Assembly: GCF_013373795.3 (NCBI RefSeq)
Contig: NZ_CP088022.1
Span: 7,316,001-7,380,000 of the forward strand
DNA: 64,000 nt
From: Bradyrhizobium quebecense
GTDB lineage: Bacteria; Pseudomonadota; Alphaproteobacteria; Rhizobiales; Xanthobacteraceae
Direction of reading: 5' to 3'
Both the position numbers and the translations under genes were made by a program. Shown piece by piece: positions 1 to 8,787 of this stretch. Position 1 is the stretch's first letter. Each line of letters opens with the position of its first letter. The notes beneath the pieces were generated by a model. It searched no databases and was not told where the DNA came from. It worked only from the letters and a program-made list of their open reading frames with translations.

Positions 1-383
1 TTCGTCAGGCGCAGGCGGAATTCGCGGCGGTCGTCGGCGTTCTCGACGCGCTCGACGATCTCGCGCTCCATCAGCGCCGAGACCGCGCGGCTGATGGTGG
101 ATTTGTGCGTGCGGGTGCAATGCGCGATGTATTGCGCGCTGCAGGGATCGCTGCGGAAGCCCAGCGTCGCGAGCACGCGCCATTCCGGAATGTCGAGGCC
201 GTACCGCTCCTGGTATTCGCTCGACAGCGCCGAGGACACCTCGGCCGCCAGCCGGTTCAGGCGGAACGGCATGAAGTGGAAGAGATCGAGGCGCTTCTTG
301 GTTGGCGCGACATTGTCGCGCGCGTCCGCTTCCACGGCGCCGCGTGGCCGCATCGGAGGCTGGCTTGCAGAGGTCCTGGCCAA
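1..383 (-). CDS. MarR-family transcriptional regulator (C-terminus cut by window edge)
   Basis: Read on the minus strand, the protein has the winged-helix DNA-binding core of MarR repressors: a DIPEWRVLATLG helix, then THKSTISRAVSALMERE as the recognition helix, then the wing sequence VENADDRREFRL. It is still open at base 1. I prefer the TTG start at 383 because GGAGG lies five bases upstream (389-393); an in-frame ATG at 353 is the alternative but has no clear ribosome site. It is divergent from the hydroxylase-hmgA-fahA genes, so it is probably their ligand-responsive repressor, with an aromatic acid as effector. That role is inferred from position, since MarR proteins beside hmg or hpa genes often do this. 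Confidence 0.85.
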   Translation of the reverse strand, partial: MARTSASQPPMRPRGAVEADARDNVAPTKKRLDLFHFMPFRLNRLAAEVSSALSSEYQERYGLDIPEWRVLATLGFRSDPCSAQYIAHCTRTHKSTISRAVSALMEREIVERVENADDRREFRLRLT

Positions 384-580
384 AAATTCCTCCAATTTGA
401 GTTGACGGCGGGCCCGACTGGGAGTTTAAGATAGTTGCAAGTGAGACTAATTTAGCAAGGTCGCGGCCGGCTCGCAAGGTTTTGTCGCAAAAGGTCCTGG
501 TCGCAAACCAGCTGCACAAGCCGCAGCCAAAAGCCGACGGCACCAGGGAACATCCAGGGTCACGCAATCAGGGTCACGCA
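384..580. promoter_or_regulatory. Divergent control region between MarR gene and aromatic hydroxylase operon
   Basis: About 200 bases separate the two divergent starts. The most AT-rich part is 424-458. It contains TTGCAA near 435 and GCAA near 455, which could be arms of a loose inverted repeat for the MarR protein. I cannot identify a convincing -35/-10 pair by eye, so the operator proposal is weak. Confidence 0.35.
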
Positions 581-582
581 AT
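555..582 (+). repeat. Perfect tandem duplication of 14 bases at the hydroxylase start
   Basis: The unit CAGGGTCACGCAAT occurs twice back to back, and the second copy runs into the ATG chosen as the start of the hydroxylase (581). It duplicates the weak AGGG ribosome-site-like sequence. It may be a slippage product. An in-frame TTG at 482 would place the repeat inside a longer N-terminus, which is less likely. Confidence 0.8.
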
Positions 583-2206
583 GGCACAAGCCAATACGGC
601 ACAGGCCAAAACCCAGTTCGGCTATCGCCGTCATCTCGACCAGGAGCGGTCGGGCACCAACGTCGCGGAGCATCCGGTCGTGGTGGTCGGCGCCGGACCG
701 GTGGGATTGTCGCTCGCGATCGATCTCGCGCAGCGCGGCCAGCGCGTGCTGCTGCTCGACGATGCCGACCGGATCGGCGAGGGTTCCCGCGCGATCTGCT
801 TCTCGAAACGCTCGCTGGAATTCTGGGATCGCCTCGGTGTCGGCGACCGCATGGTCGAGAAGGGCGTGGTGTGGAGCGTCGGCAAGATCTTCCACGGCGC
901 CTCGCAGCTCTACCAGTTCAATTTGCTTCCCGAGGAAGGTCACAAGCGGCCCGCCTTCATCAACCTGCAGCAGTTCTATGCCGAGGCCTATCTGGTCGAC
1001 CGGGTCGAGCAGCTGCCTGAAATCGATCTGCGCTGGCGCAACAAGGTGATCGCGCTGGAGAGCCGCAACGATGGCGTTGCGTTGACCATCGCGACCCCGG
1101 AAGGCACGTATCAGGTGCACGCGTCGTTTGTCGTCGCCTGCGACGGCGCCCGGTCCTCGCTGCGGCAGATGGTCGGTGCGGACTTTGCGGGGCAGGTGTT
1201 CGAGGACCAGTTCCTGATCGCCGACGTCAAGATGACCGCGGCATTCCCGACCGAGCGCTGGTTCTGGTTCGATCCGCCGTTCCACGCTGGACGCTCGGCG
1301 CTGCTGCACAAGCAGCCGGACGACATCTGGCGGATCGACCTGCAGCTCAATCCGGATGCCGATCCGGTGGCCGAGAAGCAGCCCGAGAATGTCCGGCCGC
1401 GGATCGAGCGCATGCTCGGGCACGACAAGTTCGAGTTCGAATGGATCTCGCTCTACAAGTTCCAGTGCCGCCGGATGGCCAGGTTTATCCATGGCCGCGT
1501 GATCTTTGCCGGCGATTCCGCGCACCAGGTCTCGCCGTTCGGTGCGCGCGGCGCCAATTCCGGGCTCGAGGATGCCGAGAATCTGGCGTGGAAGCTCGAT
1601 CGCGTGTTGCGCCGGCTGTCGCCGGAAGGCCTGCTCGAGACCTATCACATCGAGCGCAGTGCGGCGGCGGATGAGAACATCCGCGAATCCACCCGCTCGA
1701 CCGATTTCATGGCGCCGGTGACGAAACAGGAGGCGCGGCTGCGCCAGGCGGTGCTGTCGCTCGCCAAGGATACCGAGTTCGGCAAACGCATGGTCAATGG
1801 CGGCCGGCTGTCGGTGCCGTCGGTCTACGACACGCCGCTGTCGACCAGCGATCGCGACGACTGGCGCGGCGGCCCGCGGCCGGGCGCCTCGATGCTGGAT
1901 GCGCCGGTGACCGAGCAGGGCGGTTCCAGCTATCTGACCGACGTTTTCATCAGGCAGGGAACGCGTTTCACGCTGCTGGAGTTTGGCAATGGCGCGGCTG
2001 CCGATGTGCCTGACGGCGTCGGCACGATCCGGGTCGGTGGCGAGGGCGGGCTGGTCGACGCGCAAGGCCTTGCCGGCAAGCGCTACGATGCCGAGCCCGG
2101 TACCGCCTATCTGCTGCGGCCGGACGGCTATGTCGCGGCACGCTTCCGCAACGTCACGCGGCCGGCACTCGATGCGGCGCTGGCGCGCGCAGCCGGCCTG
2201 AACTGA
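581..2206 (+). CDS. FAD-dependent aromatic monooxygenase (3-hydroxyphenylacetate/propionate hydroxylase type, MhaA/MhpA-like)
   Basis: This is a class A flavoprotein hydroxylase of about 541 residues. Visible motifs are the FAD-binding VVGAGPVGLSLA near residues 35-46, the DG motif ACDGARSSLR near 188 and the GD motif AGDSAHQVSPFGARG near 310, followed by a C-terminal thioredoxin-like tail typical of the phenol hydroxylase group. It should use NAD(P)H and O2 to hydroxylate a phenolic acid. It precedes a small protein and homogentisate dioxygenase, and in Pseudomonas putida U the pair MhaA (flavoprotein) and MhaB (small coupling protein) turns 3-hydroxyphenylacetate into homogentisate. I therefore infer an MhaA-like role; substrate is not provable from sequence. 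The start at 581 is preferred over TTG 482 because the conserved family sequence begins shortly after it. Confidence 0.85.
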   Translation: MAQANTAQAKTQFGYRRHLDQERSGTNVAEHPVVVVGAGPVGLSLAIDLAQRGQRVLLLDDADRIGEGSRAICFSKRSLEFWDRLGVGDRMVEKGVVWSVGKIFHGASQLYQFNLLPEEGHKRPAFINLQQFYAEAYLVDRVEQLPEIDLRWRNKVIALESRNDGVALTIATPEGTYQVHASFVVACDGARSSLRQMVGADFAGQVFEDQFLIADVKMTAAFPTERWFWFDPPFHAGRSALLHKQPDDIWRIDLQLNPDADPVAEKQPENVRPRIERMLGHDKFEFEWISLYKFQCRRMARFIHGRVIFAGDSAHQVSPFGARGANSGLEDAENLAWKLDRVLRRLSPEGLLETYHIERSAAADENIRESTRSTDFMAPVTKQEARLRQAVLSLAKDTEFGKRMVNGGRLSVPSVYDTPLSTSDRDDWRGGPRPGASMLDAPVTEQGGSSYLTDVFIRQGTRFTLLEFGNGAAADVPDGVGTIRVGGEGGLVDAQGLAGKRYDAEPGTAYLLRPDGYVAARFRNVTRPALDAALARAAGLN

Positions 2207-2215
2207 GGAGCGGTC

Positions 2216-2443
2216 ATGGCTCTGTCGACGAGTTCGAACTTCGTCAGTCCCGACGACGCCTTCCGCGCCATCGTCGAGGCGCATCGCGGCCTCACAGAGT
2301 CGCAGAGCGCCGATCTCGATGCCGCCCTGGTGCTGGTGCTCGCCAACCATATCGGCGATCTCGACGTGCTGCGGGAGGCGATCGCGCTGGCGAAGCTGCG
2401 CACGCTGGATGCGAGCCAGCAGCAACAACAGCAACAACAATAG
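2216..2443 (+). CDS. DUF2783-type small protein with poly-glutamine tail, possible MhaB-like coupling protein
   Basis: A 75-residue acidic helical protein starts nine bases after the hydroxylase stop. The body (about residues 10-65) resembles DUF2783, a family seen beside homogentisate-type hydroxylases in rhizobia. The chain ends in eight glutamines coded by a CAG/CAA microsatellite at 2417-2440, directly before the stop. There is no signal peptide or membrane segment. Size and position match MhaB, the small coupling protein of 3-hydroxyphenylacetate hydroxylase, so an accessory role for the preceding enzyme is plausible but inferred. Confidence 0.75.
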   Translation: MALSTSSNFVSPDDAFRAIVEAHRGLTESQSADLDAALVLVLANHIGDLDVLREAIALAKLRTLDASQQQQQQQQ

Positions 2444-2471
2444 CACTGATCAAACGGACAGGATTGAACTG

Positions 2472-3428
2472 ATGGCCAAAGGTTTTGCATCGACCACGGA
2501 TCTCGCGGAGAAGAAGGTCACCTTCTCCGAGATCGGCACCGATCTCTACGCCTTCACCGCCGAGGGCGATCCCAACACCGCTGTCATCGTCGGTGACGAT
2601 GGCTGCCTGGTGTTCGACGCGCAGGCGACGCCGGCGATGGCGAACAAGGTGATCGAGCGGGTCAAGGCCGTGACCGACAAGCCGATCAAATATGTCGTGC
2701 TGTCGCACTATCATGCGGTGCGCGTGCTTGGCGCCTCGGCCTATCACGCACAGGGCATCGTCGCCTCGCAGGAGACCTATCGCCTGATCCAGGAGCGCGG
2801 CCAGCAGGACTGGGATTCCGAATATGGCCGCTTCCCACGGCTGTTTCAGGATGCCGCGAGCATTCCCGGCCTGACCTGGCCGACGCTGACCTTCGAAGGC
2901 GAAATGTCGATCTATCTCGGCAAGCGCGAGGTGCGGCTGATGCAGCTCGGCGCCGGCCACACCTCGGGCGATATCGTCGCCTGGGTGCCGGATGCCGAGG
3001 TGATGTTCTCCGGCGACCTGATCGAGTATCACTCGGCCTGCTATTGCGGCGATGCGCATTTGCGCGAATGGCCGATGACCTTGAACGAAATCCGCGCCTT
3101 CAATCCGAAGGCGATCGCGCCGGGCCGCGGCGATGCGCTGAAGGGTTTCGAGACCGGACGCGATGCGATCGCGATGACCCGCGATTTCGTCACCACGCTC
3201 TATGGCGCCGCCGAATCGTCTGTTGCCAAGGGCCGCAGCTTGAAGGAATCGATGGCGGCGACGCGCGAGGTGATGGACCCGAAATTCTCGAAGTTTGCGA
3301 TCTACGAACACTGCCTGCCGTTCAACGTTTCGCGTGCCTACGACGAGGCGTCCGGGATCGACGATCCCGTGATCTGGACCGACAAGCGCGACCAGGAAAT
3401 GTGGGCCGCCCTGCAAGGAGGATCATGA
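2472..3428 (+). CDS. MBL-fold metallo-hydrolase with degenerate metal motif
   Basis: A 318-residue metallo-beta-lactamase fold protein. The usual HxHxDH signature is reduced: H79 and H81 are present (SHYHAVRV) but the Asp-His pair is replaced by Val83-Arg84. Later family landmarks remain: GAGHTSGD near residue 160 and the [15 protein letters not shown] segment with extra Cys and His. It probably binds one metal or an altered site. It lies between the small DUF2783 gene and hmgA, and its TGA overlaps the hmgA ATG by one base, so it is translated with the homogentisate genes. Its substrate is unknown; hydrolysis of a pathway thioester or lactone is possible but unproved. Confidence 0.8.
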   Translation: MAKGFASTTDLAEKKVTFSEIGTDLYAFTAEGDPNTAVIVGDDGCLVFDAQATPAMANKVIERVKAVTDKPIKYVVLSHYHAVRVLGASAYHAQGIVASQETYRLIQERGQQDWDSEYGRFPRLFQDAASIPGLTWPTLTFEGEMSIYLGKREVRLMQLGAGHTSGDIVAWVPDAEVMFSGDLIEYHSACYCGDAHLREWPMTLNEIRAFNPKAIAPGRGDALKGFETGRDAIAMTRDFVTTLYGAAESSVAKGRSLKESMAATREVMDPKFSKFAIYEHCLPFNVSRAYDEASGIDDPVIWTDKRDQEMWAALQGGS

Positions 3429-4774
3429 TGAACATCAATACCTCGCCTGATCAGATCGTTCGCAGCTCGGGGCAAGTCACGCCGGGCTACATGTCCGGCT
3501 TCGGCAACAGTTTCGAGACCGAGGCACTCCCCGGCGCGCTGCCGATGGGGCGCAACTCGCCGCAGCGCTGCGCCTACGGGCTCTATGCCGAACAGCTTTC
3601 CGGCTCGCCGTTCACGGCGCCGCGCGGCACCAATGAACGCTCCTGGCTCTACCGCATCCGTCCGTCGGTGCGGCATTCCGGCCGCTTCGCCAAGGCGGAT
3701 GCCGGGCTGTGGCGCACCGCGCCGTGTCACGAATACGACATGCCGATCGCGCAGCTGCGCTGGGACCCGGCGCCGATCCCGAAGCAGGACATGACCTTCC
3801 TGCAGGGCGTGCAGACCATGACCACGGCCGGTGATGCCAATACGCAAGCCGGCATGGCGGCGCACATCTATCTGATCACCAAATCGATGGTCGATCAGCA
3901 TTTCTACAATGCCGATGGCGAGATGATGTTCGTGCTGCAGCAGGGCAATCTGCGCCTCGTCACCGAGTTCGGCCGCATCGATGCCGAACCGGGCGAGATC
4001 GTGGTGATCCCGCGCGGCGTCAAATTCCGCGTCGAGATTCCGAATGGCCCGGCGCGCGGCTATCTCTGCGAGAACTACGGCGGCGCCTTCACGCTGCCGG
4101 AGCGCGGCCCGATCGGCGCCAATTGCCTGGCCAATTCGCGCGACTTCCTGACGCCGGTGGCTAGCTACGAGGACAAAGACACCCCGACCGAGCTCTACGT
4201 GAAGTGGGGCGGCGCGCTGTTCAAGACCACGTTGCCGCATTCGCCGATCGACGTCGTCGCCTGGCACGGCAATTATGCGCCGTACAAATACGATTTGCGC
4301 ACTTTCTCGCCGGTCGGCGCGATCGCGTTCGATCATCCGGATCCGTCGATCTTCACGGTGCTGACCTCGCCGTCGGAGACGGCCGGCACCGCGAACATCG
4401 ACTTCGTGATCTTCCCGGAACGCTGGATGGTGGCCGACAACACCTTCCGTCCGCCGTGGTACCACATGAACATCATGTCCGAGTTCATGGGTCTGATCTA
4501 CGGCGTCTACGACGCCAAGCCGCAAGGCTTCGTGCCCGGCGGCATCTCGCTGCACAACATGATGCTGCCGCATGGCCCTGATCGTGAAGCCTTCGAGCAT
4601 GCCAGCAATGGCGAGCTCAAGCCCGTGAAGCTGACCGGCACCATGGCCTTCATGTTCGAGACGCGCTACCCACAGCGGGTCACGCAGCATGCCGCGACCT
4701 CGACGACGCTGCAGGACGACTACGCGGATTGCTGGAAGGGGTTGGAGAAGAAGTTCGACCCGAACAAGCCGTGA
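3428..4774 (+). CDS. hmgA: Homogentisate 1,2-dioxygenase
   Basis: The 448-residue protein opens the ring of homogentisate with O2 to give maleylacetoacetate, in the cytoplasm. It has the family opening [20 protein letters not shown] and the iron-ligand region: His and Glu of [12 protein letters not shown] and the His of [12 protein letters not shown], matching the two-His one-Glu ligands known for the human enzyme. AAGGAGG at 3415-3421 is six bases from ATG 3428, which is why I prefer it to the ATG at 3425. It overlaps the MBL gene and is followed by a repeat element and fahA, giving a continuous lower pathway. Confidence 0.97.
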   Translation: MNINTSPDQIVRSSGQVTPGYMSGFGNSFETEALPGALPMGRNSPQRCAYGLYAEQLSGSPFTAPRGTNERSWLYRIRPSVRHSGRFAKADAGLWRTAPCHEYDMPIAQLRWDPAPIPKQDMTFLQGVQTMTTAGDANTQAGMAAHIYLITKSMVDQHFYNADGEMMFVLQQGNLRLVTEFGRIDAEPGEIVVIPRGVKFRVEIPNGPARGYLCENYGGAFTLPERGPIGANCLANSRDFLTPVASYEDKDTPTELYVKWGGALFKTTLPHSPIDVVAWHGNYAPYKYDLRTFSPVGAIAFDHPDPSIFTVLTSPSETAGTANIDFVIFPERWMVADNTFRPPWYHMNIMSEFMGLIYGVYDAKPQGFVPGGISLHNMMLPHGPDREAFEHASNGELKPVKLTGTMAFMFETRYPQRVTQHAATSTTLQDDYADCWKGLEKKFDPNKP

Positions 4775-4781
4775 CGCCTCC

Positions 4782-4941
4782 ACCCTCCCCTGGAGGGGGA
4801 GGGTCGGTTCGCATGCAGCGAAGCGGAATGCGAAACGGGGGTGGGGTGATCTCTCAACCGGGCGATGTGTTCGCGGATAGACCGTCACCCCACCCCGCCG
4901 CTCATTTCATTCGCGTCGACCCTCCCCCTCCAGGGGAGGGT
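4782..4941. repeat. 160-bp palindromic intergenic element with perfect 25-bp terminal inverted repeats
   Basis: The left arm (4782-4806) and right arm (4917-4941) are exact reverse complements over 25 bases. Each arm is itself a purine/pyrimidine hairpin of CCCTCCCC against GGGGAGGG. Inner arms also pair (a G-rich run near 4836-4852 with TCACCCCACCCC near 4886). It has no coding content and sits between hmgA and fahA, which it would place on one transcript as a very strong hairpin. It looks like a MITE-like or RNA-structure repeat of Bradyrhizobium type. Confidence 0.85.
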
Positions 4942-4984
4942 AAAGAAGATCAGCTGTTGCACTTGATTGCACATCGGAACCCCC

Positions 4985-6256
4985 ATGCCCCACCCCAACG
5001 ACCCAAAGCTCCGCTCCTTCATCGACATCGCGCCCACTTCGGACTTCCCGATCCAGAACCTGCCCTACGGCGTGTTTTCGTCGAAGGACGGCCTTGCGCC
5101 ACGCGTCGGCGTCGCGATCGGCGACTATGTGCTCGACCTCTGGGAGCTCGAACAGGACGCGCGGCTCGATGTCGGGCCACTCGGCGTGTTCTCGCAGCCG
5201 TCGCTCAATGCCTTCATGGCGCTCGGGCCGAAGGTCTGGTCGGCGACGCGGGTGCGGATCAGCGAGCTGTTGCGCGCCGATCATCCCGAGCTGCGCGACA
5301 ACAGGGAATTGCGGGCGCGGGCGCTGGTGCCGATGGCGGACGTCCGGCTGCACATGCCTTTCGCCGTCTCGGGCTATACCGATTTCTATTCGTCGAAGGA
5401 GCACGCCACCAATGTCGGCGTCATGTTCCGCGGCAAGGACAATGCGCTGCAGCCGAACTGGCTGCACATGCCGATCGGCTACAACGGCCGCGCCTCGACC
5501 GTGGTGGTTGGCGGCACCAAGGTGCGGCGGCCGCGCGGGCAGCTGAAGCCGCTGACCGCAGACGTGCCGAGCTTCGGCGCCTGCAAGCGGCTCGACTTCG
5601 AGCTCGAGATGGGCGTCGTGGTTGGCCAGGCCTCGCCGATGGGCGAGATGCTCACCGAGAAGCAGGCCGAAGAGATGATCTTCGGCTTCGTCATCCTCAA
5701 CGATTGGAGCGCGCGCGACATCCAGCAATGGGAGTATGTGCCGCTCGGCCCGTTCCAGGCCAAAGCGTTCGCGACCTCGATCAGCCCGTGGGTGGTGACG
5801 CGCGAGGCGCTCGAGCCGTTCCGCATGCAGGGCCCGGCGCAGCAGCCGGAGCCGCTCGCTTATCTCAAGCAGGCGCAGCCGAACAATTACGACTTGCAGC
5901 TCGACGTCGCGCTGCGCGCCGGAGCGATGAACGAAGCGAAGACGATCTGCAGCACCAACTTCAAATACATGTACTGGTCGTCGGTGCAGCAGCTCGTGCA
6001 CCATGCTTCCAGCGGCTGCGCGATGAATGTCGGCGACCTCCTCGGCAGCGGCACGATCTCCGGTCCCGAAAAGCATCAGCGCGGCAGCCTCCTGGAAATC
6101 AGCTGGAACGGCACCGAGCCGGTCGAGCTTGCCAGCGGCGTCACGCGCTCGTTCCTGGAGGACGGCGATTCACTCGTCATGCGCGGCTGGTGCCAGGGCG
6201 ACGGCTATCGCATAGGCTTTGGCGAGGTCGAGGGTACGATCGTCGCGGCGGAGTAG
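4985..6256 (+). CDS. fahA: Fumarylacetoacetase
   Basis: A 423-residue enzyme that hydrolyses fumarylacetoacetate to fumarate and acetoacetate, the last step of the homogentisate route. The N-terminal SH3-like domain is followed by the catalytic FAH domain, with landmarks SGYTDFYSSKEHATNVG, a DFELEMGVVVG metal-binding stretch and the highly conserved FGFVILNDWSARDIQQWEY. ATG 4985 (MPHPNDPKLRSF) is chosen; an in-frame TTG at 4967 adds only six unconserved residues. No maleylacetoacetate isomerase gene is visible nearby, so that step must be encoded elsewhere or occur without it. Confidence 0.96.
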   Translation: MPHPNDPKLRSFIDIAPTSDFPIQNLPYGVFSSKDGLAPRVGVAIGDYVLDLWELEQDARLDVGPLGVFSQPSLNAFMALGPKVWSATRVRISELLRADHPELRDNRELRARALVPMADVRLHMPFAVSGYTDFYSSKEHATNVGVMFRGKDNALQPNWLHMPIGYNGRASTVVVGGTKVRRPRGQLKPLTADVPSFGACKRLDFELEMGVVVGQASPMGEMLTEKQAEEMIFGFVILNDWSARDIQQWEYVPLGPFQAKAFATSISPWVVTREALEPFRMQGPAQQPEPLAYLKQAQPNNYDLQLDVALRAGAMNEAKTICSTNFKYMYWSSVQQLVHHASSGCAMNVGDLLGSGTISGPEKHQRGSLLEISWNGTEPVELASGVTRSFLEDGDSLVMRGWCQGDGYRIGFGEVEGTIVAAE

Positions 6257-6280
6257 CTGTTGGCCGTCTTGCGCTGCTCC

Positions 6281-6402
6281 ACCTCCCCTTGAAAAGGGGA
6301 GGTCGGTTTGCGCAGCAAGCCGGGTGCGGATCTGCTCTCTCCACCAACGCCAGCGCTCGCGGCTTGACCCCCCATCCCACCTTCCCCCTTTCAGGGGGAA
6401 GG
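6281..6402. repeat. Paired GC-rich hairpins downstream of fahA
   Basis: Two perfect hairpins with 10-base stems and 3-base loops lie at 6281-6303 (ACCTCCCCTT/AAGGGGAGGT) and 6380-6402 (CCTTCCCCCT/AGGGGGAAGG). They lie between the convergent fahA and DUF1272 genes. Neither is followed by a clear T run, but the unit could end transcription in both directions. It resembles a diverged relative of the element at 4782-4941. Confidence 0.65.
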
Positions 6403-6423
6403 AGCCCGACAAGCCGTGCAGCC

Positions 6424-6735
6424 TCACCGCTCCTCCGGCCTGACATCCCTCAGCCGCGCCGTATTCGCCGCGCAGTCCTCGAGGCTGTATTTCAGATGCA
6501 CCCGCTTGTCCGACGGCGGCTGGTTCACGGTGCAGACACCCGCCCGCCACGGCTTGGCCGGGCGGATCGGCCGCGGTGCAAAACCGCCGCCGCAGTTCGG
6601 GCAAACATTGCCGAGCTTGTTCTCCGCGCAATCCGCACAGAACGTGCATTCGTACGAGCAGATCCGCGCCTCCAGCGCGCTGGGTGGCAGGTCCTTGTCG
6701 CAATACTCGCAGTTCGGTCGCAGCTGCAGCGCCAT
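6424..6735 (-). CDS. DUF1272 cysteine-rich small protein
   Basis: A 103-residue protein with many CxxC knuckles: CEYCDKDL, CSYECTFCADC and VCPNCGG within the first 50 residues, the pattern of DUF1272 zinc-binding proteins. The C-terminal third is basic and has no known motif. ATG 6735 has AGAGGA just upstream. It is convergent with fahA. Function is unknown; a zinc-ribbon protein is all that can be supported. Confidence 0.85.
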   Translation of the reverse strand: MALQLRPNCEYCDKDLPPSALEARICSYECTFCADCAENKLGNVCPNCGGGFAPRPIRPAKPWRAGVCTVNQPPSDKRVHLKYSLEDCAANTARLRDVRPEER

Positions 6736-6895
6736 GGCTTTCCTCTGATTCTTGGATGCCGCGTACACCGCTGCACGTCTCGCGCAAGGGGAGAGGGAGC
6801 CCACCGCCGATGCCGCGGCATCGAGCCAATTCATGCGAATGATCGCAAATCGGGCCGGGAAAGCGAATGACGGAATTCCCTCGATTTGCGCCAGG

Positions 6896-7387
6896 TTAGG
6901 TCGGTAACGCCTTCAGCGGCAGCTTGGTGCTCTCCTTCAGGCGGTCGAGCACGATCGAGGAGCGCACATGCGCCACGCTCTGGTGCGGCATCAGCACGTT
7001 GTTGACGATGTCGGACAGGCTCTTCAGGTCGCGCAGCATCACCTTCAGCACGTAATCGGCATCGCCGGTCAGTGCATAGGCCTCCTGGATGTCGTCGACG
7101 CGGTTGACCAGTTCGCGAAACCGCTTGGCGTTGTCGGGCGAATGGGTCGCGAGCGTAATGTGGATGAAGGCGATCAGGCCGAAGCCGAGCGCCTCGCCGG
7201 CGAGGTCGGCGTGATAGCCGGAAATCACCTTCTCCTCCTCCAGCCGCATCCGCCGCCGCGAGCATTGCGAGGCGGAGAGCCCGACCAGGTCGGCGAGCTG
7301 CTGGTTGGTCAACCGCCCGTCGTCCTGCAACGCGGCGAGCATCTTGAGGTCGAAAGCGTCAACGTCAGACATGCGCGGATGGTCCAT
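6896..7387 (-). CDS. Lrp/AsnC-family transcriptional regulator, likely regulator of hppD
   Basis: The N-terminal helix-turn-helix (LTNQQLADLVGLSASQCSRRRMRLEEE) is followed by the RAM effector-binding domain (GFGLIAFIHITLATH, then GDADYVLKVMLRD). Length, about 163 residues, is standard. It is divergent from hppD with about 108 bases between starts, so it probably senses an aromatic amino acid and controls hppD. Starts at 7396, 7387 and 7372 are all possible; none has a strong ribosome site, and the conserved domain begins after 7372. Confidence 0.88.
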   Translation of the reverse strand: MDHPRMSDVDAFDLKMLAALQDDGRLTNQQLADLVGLSASQCSRRRMRLEEEKVISGYHADLAGEALGFGLIAFIHITLATHSPDNAKRFRELVNRVDDIQEAYALTGDADYVLKVMLRDLKSLSDIVNNVLMPHQSVAHVRSSIVLDRLKESTKLPLKALPT

Positions 7388-7495
7388 TTCATGCACAGAT
7401 CGTGCGCGATTATAGCAAATCAGGGGTCATTTTGCACGCACGTTGCGCAGCAGGTGACGGAAACTGATCTCCAGACAAATCAAGGAGTTACCGTC

Positions 7496-8614
7496 ATGGG
7501 TCCGTTTCCGCACGATGCGCCGCCGGCCGAAATCAGCATCGAGAACCCGATGGGCACCGACGGTTTCGAGTTCGTCGAATATGCCCACCCCAGTCCCGGC
7601 GAGCTACACGCATTGTTCAAGCTGATGGGCTTTGTCGCGGTGGCCCGCCACAAGACCAAGACCATCACGGTCTATCGCCAGGGCGACATCAACTATCTCG
7701 TCAACGAAGAGCCGGGTACTCACGGCTGCAACTTCGTTGCCGCGCACGGCCCCTGTGCGCCGTCGATGGCGTTCCGCGTGGTCGACGCGAAGCACGCCTA
7801 TGAGCGCGCGATCGCGCTCGGCGCGGAGCCGGCGGATGTGTCGTCCGCGGAGAAGACGCTCGATGTGCCTGCGATCAAGGGCATCGGCGGCAGCCTGCTG
7901 TATTTCGTCGACCGCTACGGCGCCAAGGGTTCGGCCTATGATGCCGAGTTCGAGTGGCTCGGAGAGAACAATCCGCGTCCCGCAGGCTCAGGCCTTTATT
8001 ACATCGATCATCTCACCCATAACGTCCATCGCGGCCGCATGGATGTTTGGACCGGCTTCTATGCCAAGCTGTTCAACTTCCGCCAGATCCGCTTCTTCGA
8101 CATTGAGGGCCGCGCGTCCGGCCTGTTCTCGCGCGCGCTGACCAGCCCGGACGGCAAGATCCGGATCCCGATCAACGAGGATGCCGGCGATTCCGGGCAG
8201 ATCGAGGAATATCTCAACACCTATCAAGGCGAGGGCATCCAGCACATCGCCTGTGGCGCGAGCGACATCTATTCGACCGTCGAGACGCTGCGCGCGGACG
8301 GCCTGCCGTTCATGCCGTCGCCGCCCGACACCTATTTCGAGCGGATCGACGCCCGCCTGCCCAAACATGGCGAGGACCTCGCGCGGCTCAAGAGCAACGG
8401 CATCCTGATCGACGGCGAGGGCGTGGTCGCCGGCGGCCAGACCAAGGTGCTGCTGCAAATCTTCTCGGCGAATGCGATCGGGCCGATCTTCTTCGAATTC
8501 ATCCAGCGCAAGGGCGACGACGGTTTCGGCGAAGGCAACTTCAAGGCGCTGTTCGAATCGATCGAGGAAGACCAGATCCGCCGCGGCGTGCTGAAGGTCG
8601 ATCACGCGGCTTGA
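7496..8614 (+). CDS. hppD: 4-Hydroxyphenylpyruvate dioxygenase
   Basis: The 372-residue Fe(II) enzyme converts 4-hydroxyphenylpyruvate to homogentisate, feeding hmgA and fahA. Two VOC (vicinal oxygen chelate) domains are visible. The three iron ligands are recognisable as His in YIDHLTHNV, His in IQHIACGASDI and Glu in FFEFIQRKG. AAGGAG at 7482-7487 fits the ATG at 7496. Its divergent Lrp-type neighbour is the likely regulator. Confidence 0.97.
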   Translation: MGPFPHDAPPAEISIENPMGTDGFEFVEYAHPSPGELHALFKLMGFVAVARHKTKTITVYRQGDINYLVNEEPGTHGCNFVAAHGPCAPSMAFRVVDAKHAYERAIALGAEPADVSSAEKTLDVPAIKGIGGSLLYFVDRYGAKGSAYDAEFEWLGENNPRPAGSGLYYIDHLTHNVHRGRMDVWTGFYAKLFNFRQIRFFDIEGRASGLFSRALTSPDGKIRIPINEDAGDSGQIEEYLNTYQGEGIQHIACGASDIYSTVETLRADGLPFMPSPPDTYFERIDARLPKHGEDLARLKSNGILIDGEGVVAGGQTKVLLQIFSANAIGPIFFEFIQRKGDDGFGEGNFKALFESIEEDQIRRGVLKVDHAA

Positions 8615-8652
8615 GTAGCGCAAGGGGAGTTCGCCGGCGCAAGGTCGAAGGT

Positions 8653-8780
8653 GTCGTCCCGGCGAAAGCCGGGACCCATACCGCGGAATCTATCGCGTGT
8701 GTCAGGTGATCGTCCCGCGGTAGGGGCGGGCGCAACAACTTCATTCAGTGGTTATGGGTCCGGGCTTTCGCCGGGACGAC
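8653..8780. repeat. Dispersed intergenic repeat with long terminal inverted repeats (type TCGTCCCGGCGAAAGCC)
   Basis: The left end (TCGTCCCGGCGAAAGCCGGG followed by ACCCATA) is the near-exact inverse of the right end (TATGGGTCCGGGCTTTCGCC then GGGACGAC). Each end is also a small hairpin. There is no coding potential. It lies between convergent hppD and the CoA-transferase gene. A related copy is at 24062-24178. Sequences of this form are abundant between genes in Bradyrhizobium and Rhodopseudomonas. Confidence 0.85.
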
Positions 8781-8787
8781 AGCGAGG

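Noticed and set aside
560..2446. Minus-strand frame of 628 codons opposite the FAD hydroxylase
   Set aside because: Antisense shadow; the opposite strand encodes a clear flavoprotein with motifs.
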